A stretch of 10,631 nucleotides of DNA from Candidatus Hodarchaeota archaeon (GTDB taxonomy: Archaea > Asgardarchaeota > Heimdallarchaeia > Hodarchaeales > Hodarchaeaceae): assembly GCA_016839665.1 (NCBI GenBank), contig JAEOTU010000384.1:1-10631 (forward strand), read 5' to 3'. The position numbers and the translations under genes are program-made. Under the pieces are notes generated by a model, which saw only the letters and a program-made list of their open reading frames with translations, did no database searches and was not told where the DNA came from. Below, in pieces: positions 6,858 to 10,631 of this stretch; position 1 is the first letter of the stretch, and each line of letters opens with the position of its first letter.

Positions 6858-7254
6858 AGGCTATCATAAAAGCCTCTGGAGTTGTTAATTTGATTCGATC
6901 AGGTCGCACTTCAGTACATCTACCTAGTTTTCTCTATTCTACAGAATAATTTTGGTGTGTAAAAACAATGATAATATCTAGGAAAGAGAAATCTAGGAAC
7001 CATTTGCATTAAGTAGCTTTTAATTTCTTGCAAGGCGCAATTATAAAAGAATAAGTCTCCACTCAGTGATTCTTTGAATGTAGTATTGAGTATTAGGAAT
7101 TATCCTCTTTGTTTCCTTCATGAGACTAAACTAAAATGATATATGAGGATGAGAAGAGGGAATTTTTACAAATAAATAGTAACCAGTTATTGATGACCTA
7201 TCTTTCTTACTTAAGATAAAAGAAATACTTTGAGGACTCTTTTTTTGATTTTTA
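6760..7254. other. long gene-poor intergenic region
   Basis: This stretch of about 495 bases separates the DUF35 gene from the convergent small-paralogue cluster. Apart from the 33-codon frame at its left end I see only frames under 30 codons, such as 7136-7219. Structures present are the 10-bp palindrome TGATCGATCA (6814-6823), related heptamers around 6783 and 6810 (TCGGTTGA), an ATTCT/AGAAT inverted pair near 6936-6947, and T-rich tracts at 6833-6841 and 7238-7244 that could end plus-strand transcripts. No tRNA or repeat array is evident. Confidence 0.5.
6832..6841 (+). terminator. candidate T-tract terminator after the thiolase-DUF35 operon
   Basis: TTTTTCTTT occurs about 75 bases beyond the DUF35 stop. 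Archaeal termination often needs only a T-rich non-template stretch, and this is the first good one downstream. There is no supporting hairpin. Confidence 0.3.
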
Positions 7255-7593
7255 TTAAAAATTAATCTTGCCATCTAGTTTTGCAATCAAATCAAGCAAT
7301 TGATCTTGGATTTCATCACAATTATCACCAATGGCAGAAATCCGTTCCCATTCATCGTTAGTAATTCCATACTCCTGTAATCGTTTAGGAAGCATTTGAT
7401 ACCATTTGTAAGCACCCATCTGGAAACTAGGTGCATTATCCAATACTGTTTGGAACTCAAACGACAATTGCAGATATAATTTTTGTTCAGTTGGCGTCAG
7501 ATCTGATTTTTTTAAATCAGGTAAAAAATCCATGTAGGTAGGTATTTCAAAACTTATCTTTTTTGGTGGATTGTTAGTTTGATCCATAGTCAT
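7255..7593 (-). CDS. small soluble protein of unknown family, paralogue 1
   Basis: This 112-residue protein lacks any signal or membrane helix and I do not recognise its family. It has a variable N-terminus (1-12), a conserved block KISFEIPTYMDFLPDLKK, the motif SDLTPTEQKLYLQLSFEFQ (30-48), an aromatic segment KWYQMLPKRL (63-72), an invariant GDNC, and an amphipathic C-terminal helix rich in Leu, Asp and Lys. The composition suggests a mostly helical cytosolic domain. It differs from paralogue 2 at about 19 of 108 positions, only one of them between residues 17 and 72. ATG 7593 is preceded on the minus strand by AAGGAG, nine bases upstream, and by its own TATA-like promoter (7625-7660). It therefore forms a separate transcription unit from paralogues 2 and 3. 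The last four residues, KINF, extend beyond paralogue 2. Confidence 0.75.
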   Translation of the reverse strand: MTMDQTNNPPKKISFEIPTYMDFLPDLKKSDLTPTEQKLYLQLSFEFQTVLDNAPSFQMGAYKWYQMLPKRLQEYGITNDEWERISAIGDNCDEIQDQLLDLIAKLDGKINF

Positions 7594-7624
7594 GAGGAAT
7601 AACTCCTTATAGGGCTATTGTTTT

Positions 7625-7660
7625 CTAAAATATAAAAGAAAATCAGATACATTCGTCCGC
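7625..7660 (-). promoter_or_regulatory. promoter of paralogue 1, shared with paralogue 3
   Basis: On the minus strand the block reads GCGGACGAAT, then CTGATTTTC, then TTTTATATTTTAG. The last part is a TATA-like box 32-44 bases before ATG 7593. The same order (GCGGA, AAT, GATT, TTTTATA, TTTAG) recurs before paralogue 3 with the same spacing to within one base, while the flanking DNA differs. The conserved GCGGA element lies upstream of the TATA box, where an archaeal activator or BRE-proximal factor would bind. Confidence 0.55.
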
Positions 7661-7827
7661 ACTCATTTTTAAGTAAAAAAAAATAAATGAAATAAAGAAC
7701 AAAAAGCCCAATAATAGCGAATCACTCAAACCCCAAAGTTATGTTAACCTGAACAGAAGTATCTAGAAAACAGATTTAACTAGCTCGAAAAATGAATAAA
7801 ATTAAGCTTTTTAATCAAGTTTGTTCT

Positions 7828-7835
7828 AAAAAAAA
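7828..7835 (-). terminator. T8 terminator after paralogue 2
   Basis: The plus strand has eight consecutive A, so the minus-strand transcript carries T8 about 32 bases beyond the paralogue 2 stop. This is an archaeal-type oligo-T terminator without a clear hairpin. It supports a break between paralogue 2 and the separately promoted paralogue 1. Confidence 0.5.
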
Positions 7836-7867
7836 TTTCCCTAGTTTGCTTAACTTCTGAAATAAAT

Positions 7868-8194
7868 CTATCCATTTAGTTTTTCGACTAATTGAATCAA
7901 TTGATCTTGGATATCCTCGCAATTATCACCAAGGGTAGAAATTCGCTCCCATTCATCATTTGTTATCCCGTATTTCTCCAATCTTTTAGGAAGCATTTGA
8001 TACCATTTGTAAGCACCCATCTGGAAACTAGGTGCATTATCCAACACTATTTGAAATTCAAAAGAGAGTTGCAGATACAACTTTTGTTCTGTCGGTGTTA
8101 GATCTGATTTTTTCAAATCAGGCAAAAAATCCATATAAGTTGGGATGTCAAAACTAATCTTTCTTAGTGTGGAGCTGATCTGATCCATTGTCAA
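7868..8194 (-). CDS. small soluble protein of unknown family, paralogue 2 (likely TTG start)
   Basis: This 108-residue protein (from TTG 8194) is about 82% identical to paralogue 1 and about 69% to paralogue 3 by my count. It shares the SDLTPTEQKLYLQLSFEFQ block, the KWYQMLPKRL segment and GDNC. The start is chosen by homology. Paralogues 1 and 3 begin M-T-M-D/S-Q from ATG; here the matching codons are TTG-ACA-ATG-GAT-CAG, and GAGGTGA ends nine bases before the TTG. The in-frame GTG at 8206 lies inside that SD, and ATG 8188 would leave a spacing of 14. Only 44 bases separate this start from the paralogue 3 stop and no TATA-like promoter lies between, so the two are probably co-transcribed. 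Function is unknown. Confidence 0.75.
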   Translation of the reverse strand: MTMDQISSTLRKISFDIPTYMDFLPDLKKSDLTPTEQKLYLQLSFEFQIVLDNAPSFQMGAYKWYQMLPKRLEKYGITNDEWERISTLGDNCEDIQDQLIQLVEKLNG

Positions 8195-8238
8195 ATTATA
8201 CGTCACCTCAGGATGACTCTTATGATAGAGAAAAACTT

Positions 8239-8595
8239 CTAGGTGAGATTATGGATTACATTATTCCGAATTGCGTCAATTTTTGTTATTAATTCATCGA
8301 GTTGACCTTGAATTGCGTCACAATTATCACCGACGGTAGAAATCCTTTCCCATTCTTCAACATTTAAACCATATTGCTGTAATTTGTTAGGAAGTTTTTG
8401 GTACCATTCCTGAGCACCTATCTGGAAACTGGAAGCGCTATCTAATTCTATTTGAAACTCAAAAGATAAGTGCAGATATAATTTCTGTTCTGTCGGTGTT
8501 AAATCCGATTTTTTCAAGTGAGGTAAAAATTCCATATAGGAAGGAATATCAAAACTAATTTTTCTTGTTGTAGAGTTGATTTGAGACATTGTCAT
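8239..8595 (-). CDS. small soluble protein of unknown family, paralogue 3
   Basis: This 118-residue protein is the most diverged and the promoter-proximal member of the trio. It keeps KKSDLTPTEQKLYL, LSFEFQ, WYQ-LP, EWERIS and GDNC but differs from paralogue 2 at about 33 of 108 positions, mainly in the second half, and carries a ten-residue C-terminal tail (IRNNVIHNLT). It has no signal peptide or membrane helix. ATG 8595 is set by GAGGTGG a few bases upstream on the minus strand, and the promoter at 8624-8660 resembles that of paralogue 1. Conservation concentrated at residues 12-72 and around GDNC indicates selection on a folded domain; what it does I cannot tell. Confidence 0.75.
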   Translation of the reverse strand: MTMSQINSTTRKISFDIPSYMEFLPHLKKSDLTPTEQKLYLHLSFEFQIELDSASSFQIGAQEWYQKLPNKLQQYGLNVEEWERISTVGDNCDAIQGQLDELITKIDAIRNNVIHNLT

Positions 8596-8623
8596 TCAGG
8601 CCACCTCTAGATGATATCTGATT

Positions 8624-8660
8624 CTAAATTATAAAAAAAGAATCTGAATAATTTATCCGC
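8624..8660 (-). promoter_or_regulatory. promoter of paralogues 3 and 2
   Basis: The minus strand reads GCGGATAAAT, then CAGATTC, then TTTTTTTATAATTTAG. The TATA-like part lies about 30-45 bases before ATG 8595. It matches the block before paralogue 1 in element order and spacing, including GCGGA upstream of the TATA box. Confidence 0.55.
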
Positions 8661-8888
8661 CTTTCATAAATCCAAAAGTTATCCATGAAAGAATTGATGG
8701 ATTTCTTTGCCAGTGACTTCATGAAAAACACTACTAATCGTTAATTTACTCTAACAGGCCTTGTTTTCGAGTTAAAGGAAACCCACAAGGAAGTTCCTGA
8801 ATCAAAGGTGTAGGAATTATAGATCAACTAAAGAAAACTGATAAATTCCCATTAAAAAAAGACACTAAATAGAGTAAAGTATTTTTCA

Positions 8889-8902
8889 AAGAATATATTC
8901 TT
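8889..8902 (+). promoter_or_regulatory. 14-bp palindrome over the likely TATA box of the MFS gene
   Basis: AAGAATATATTCTT is a perfect palindrome centred about 45 bases before ATG 8941. Its core ATATAT is the best TATA candidate for the exporter operon. A symmetric site at this place would suit a dimeric repressor such as a MarR, TetR or Lrp type. No regulator gene is visible next to it. Confidence 0.4.
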
Positions 8903-8940
8903 CGTATTCCACTAATAAATCCAAGGAAACTCCAATAGAT

Positions 8941-10407
8941 ATGAACGAAGATAATAACAGAAGCTCTAGTTCTAAACCTTCAGAAGCTACTATCATTCCT
9001 TTACGAATGATTCTACCTATTACATCCATTGGAACTTTCATGTCAGCTATGGACGGAAGCATTGTCAATGTTTCGTTATTTACAATTGCCAATGCGTTAA
9101 ATACTAATATGGAAGGCGTAAGATGGGTTGTGATCATTTATCTTCTTGTAATATCCTCTTTAATTGGAATTGGGGGGTCTTTTGGAGATAATTATGGCAG
9201 AAAAAAGATTTTCCAACTTGGAATGTTATTTTTTATATTGGGATCTCTCTTTTGTGCATTTTCTCCCATCTTAGAGATTTTAGTTCTCGCTAGAGCCCTT
9301 CAAGCAATTGGAGCTGCAGGCCTTATGGCAAACGGTTTAGCATTAGTAATAACCTATGTTGAACCATCAGTAAGGGGTCGGGCGATTGGTATTAATTCAT
9401 TAGTAGTCGCATCTGCACTTTCCACAGGGCCAGCTCTTGGAGGGATTTTAACGAAATATGTGGGTTGGCCTAGTATTTTTCTGATAAATTTACCAGTTGG
9501 TTTACTTGGGATTATGCTTGTTCAACGGTTTATTCCAGAAACAATAGAAAAAAGGTATAAACTGGATTACGGAGGAATGATTGTTTTTATTATCACTGCT
9601 TTCTCTCTAGTTCAAGGGATTTTAACCTTATTTAAAGGGGACCCTATTGGTGTAATTTTCATTGCAATTGCTCTGATTGGTGGACTTATTTTTATACGTA
9701 TAGAAAGTAATCATCCAACTCCAATGATTTCTGTTGATATCATGCGGGATAGAACGATTTTAACTGGGATGGTTTCTTCTTTTCTGTGTTATATGGTTTA
9801 TTATAGCGTGGTCTTTCTTCTACCATTTTACTATCAGGAGGTTTTATTGTTTGAACCAGATCAAACAGGAATTTTAATGGTTGTTCCTCCTCTTGCAATG
9901 GCGGTAATGGGACCATTTGCTGGTTTTTTCGCGGAGAAATTTGAGGCTAAAAAATCGACCTCCTTTGGAGCAATCCTCTTGAGTATTTTTGTATTGTCTC
10001 TTGCTATTCTTTTTAATGTGTTCCCTAACAATATACGTGATATTATTTTTATTCTTATACCGTTGGTTGCGTTTTCTGCAGGATCACTAACTACATTTAC
10101 TGTCTCAAATGGTACTTCTGTTATGAATGTAGCCCCAAAAGGCGATGTAAGTGTAGTAGCTGGTCTTATTGGTCTTTCCCGAAATATAGGTTTTGCCTTA
10201 GGGACAACTATAAGCTCATCCTTTTTTGCTTTATTCTTCATTATAAACAATCCAAACAACATCACTTCTGGAGTAACTTATGTTTCAAGTTATTACATAA
10301 GTTTAGGGCAGACATTCTTTCTTTTCTCATTATTTGCATTATTTGGCGCAATAATCTCTTATTTGAGAGGTTCATATGTAAAGAAACCTTCCTTAGAGGC
10401 ATTATAA
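8941..10407 (+). CDS. MFS drug/metabolite exporter, DHA2 (14-helix) family
   Basis: This 488-residue membrane protein has 14 hydrophobic segments by eye, the full length of DHA2 proteins such as EmrB/QacA, which are proton-driven exporters of drugs or metabolites. Family motifs are present: MDGSIVNVSLF (37-47, the D1 motif in helix 1), GSFGDNYGRKK (79-89, motif A in the loop after helix 2), ARALQAIGAAG (motif B region), GPALGGIL (163-170, antiporter motif C in helix 5) and WPSIFLINLPVG at helix 6. The N-terminus is polar and Ser/Asn-rich, and the final helix ends in a short basic tail. ATG 8941 has only a weak AAGGA about 13 bases upstream, so a leadered or near-leaderless transcript is possible. 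The next gene begins directly after its stop, so exporter and dehydrogenase form an operon. The substrate cannot be read from the sequence. Confidence 0.9.
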   Translation: MNEDNNRSSSSKPSEATIIPLRMILPITSIGTFMSAMDGSIVNVSLFTIANALNTNMEGVRWVVIIYLLVISSLIGIGGSFGDNYGRKKIFQLGMLFFILGSLFCAFSPILEILVLARALQAIGAAGLMANGLALVITYVEPSVRGRAIGINSLVVASALSTGPALGGILTKYVGWPSIFLINLPVGLLGIMLVQRFIPETIEKRYKLDYGGMIVFIITAFSLVQGILTLFKGDPIGVIFIAIALIGGLIFIRIESNHPTPMISVDIMRDRTILTGMVSSFLCYMVYYSVVFLLPFYYQEVLLFEPDQTGILMVVPPLAMAVMGPFAGFFAEKFEAKKSTSFGAILLSIFVLSLAILFNVFPNNIRDIIFILIPLVAFSAGSLTTFTVSNGTSVMNVAPKGDVSVVAGLIGLSRNIGFALGTTISSSFFALFFIINNPNNITSGVTYVSSYYISLGQTFFLFSLFALFGAIISYLRGSYVKKPSLEAL

Positions 10408-10631
10408 ATGGTAAAAACAGTAATAATGACAACAAATGGAACAACTGAAATGCAAGAACAACCTTACCCAGTCTTAGAACCTGGAGCTGTCTTGATAAAA
10501 ACTGCTTATTCTGAAGTTTGTGGGACAGATGTTCATCTTCGAAAAGGTCACTTGGATGGAGTACCATATCCAATCATTCCTGGACATGTCTCCACTGGTG
10601 TCATAGAAGAGCTAAATGGAGATGTTTGTGA
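10408..10631 (+). CDS. zinc-type medium-chain alcohol dehydrogenase, N-terminal part (truncated by window)
   Basis: The first 74 residues of an MDR-family dehydrogenase are visible. C38 in EVCGTDVHLRKGH is the first catalytic zinc ligand and H60 in PIIPGHVSTG the second. Most family members have GHE here; this one has GHV, a variant I believe occurs in some MDR subfamilies. The N-terminal GroES-like fold is otherwise normal. The reaction would be NAD(P)-linked oxidation of an alcohol or reduction of an aldehyde or ketone, but the Rossmann part and any structural-zinc cysteines lie outside the window. ATG 10408 immediately follows the MFS stop with no gap, so translation is probably coupled. 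Partnering with an exporter suggests a shared metabolite or a detoxification role, which is inference only. Confidence 0.85.
   Translation, partial: MVKTVIMTTNGTTEMQEQPYPVLEPGAVLIKTAYSEVCGTDVHLRKGHLDGVPYPIIPGHVSTGVIEELNGDVC

Larger units (their letters stand above)
7255..8595 (-). repeat. tandem gene triplication (3 paralogues)
   Basis: Three same-strand copies of one gene family lie within 1.34 kb. Copies 1 and 2 retain long stretches of near-identical DNA, for example around 7388-7445 and 7990-8045. Copies 1 and 3 share the promoter block. At least two duplication events are needed, and one of them included the promoter. Confidence 0.85.
8596..8940. other. divergent intergenic region between paralogue 3 and the MFS gene
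   Basis: This 345-base region holds the paralogue 3 SD and promoter on the left and the MFS promoter palindrome on the right. The middle (about 8680-8870) contains only a 19-codon frame (8685-8744) with no SD and no recognisable RNA gene. A short AGGAAGTTCCT dyad lies near 8789. Confidence 0.5.

Noticed and set aside
5132..6946. Shared 12-mer TATTCTACAGAA at 5132-5143 and 6935-6946
   Set aside because: In an AT-rich window of this size, some repeated 12-mers are expected by chance; the contexts differ and neither flank is conserved.
7136..7219. 27-codon frame in the gene-poor region
   Set aside because: It has no SD, no promoter and no resemblance to a known peptide; frames of this length are expected by chance.
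8740..8800. Possible tRNA-like fragment around TTTTCGAGTTAAA
   Set aside because: The TTCGA loop-like string has no matching T stem, no anticodon arm and no acceptor pairing at tRNA spacing.
9861..10573. Minus-strand frames of 134 and 103 codons opposite the MFS and dehydrogenase genes
   Set aside because: They are antisense shadows of strongly recognisable coding sequences, with no SD, promoter or plausible protein character.
1..10631. CRISPR array, insertion sequence or integrase/attachment site
   Set aside because: I see no regularly spaced direct repeats, no transposase-like frame and no terminal inverted repeats; the only repetition is the triplicated gene and its promoter.

Overview
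The window is AT-rich and looks archaeal. Start codons follow GAGGTGA-like Shine-Dalgarno (SD) sites or TATA-like AT-rich boxes. There is a thiolase-like gene followed one base later by a DUF35 zinc-ribbon gene, a typically archaeal pairing. There are several Sec-exported or membrane-anchored surface proteins, one of them a DUF2341-LamG protein with a longin-like cytosolic tail. That tail hints at an Asgard archaeon (Promethearchaeota, perhaps of the Heimdall type), but no marker gene in the window proves the lineage.

Layout. 1-246: AT-rich, no gene seen. 247-2195 (+): two surface-protein genes. The first (247-1269) is split by an in-frame TAA that separates its signal/anchor segment from a body holding two copies of a DUF4430-like domain. 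The second (1299-2195) is a type I membrane protein of unknown family. 2208-4892 (-): a large single-pass receptor-like protein, convergent with the previous gene and separated from it by 12 bases, with a hairpin terminator overlapping the neighbour's end. 5157-6759 (+): a thiolase-like/DUF35 pair whose thiolase lacks the usual nucleophile cysteine. 6760-7254: a long gene-poor stretch. 7255-8595 (-): three tandem paralogues of an unrecognised small soluble protein in two transcription units that share a nearly identical promoter. 8941-10631 (+): a 14-helix DHA2-type MFS exporter followed directly by a zinc-type alcohol dehydrogenase that runs off the window end.

How it fits together. The left half is cell-surface biology: candidate ligand-binding or adhesion proteins plus one protein that could carry an outside signal to a cytosolic domain. 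The right half is small-molecule metabolism: a thiolase-like/DUF35 complex acting on CoA thioesters, and an exporter-dehydrogenase operon with a palindrome over its likely TATA box. The three small paralogues between them have no assignable function. Their strong sequence constraint and duplicated promoter make them, together with the longin-like receptor, the most unusual content here.
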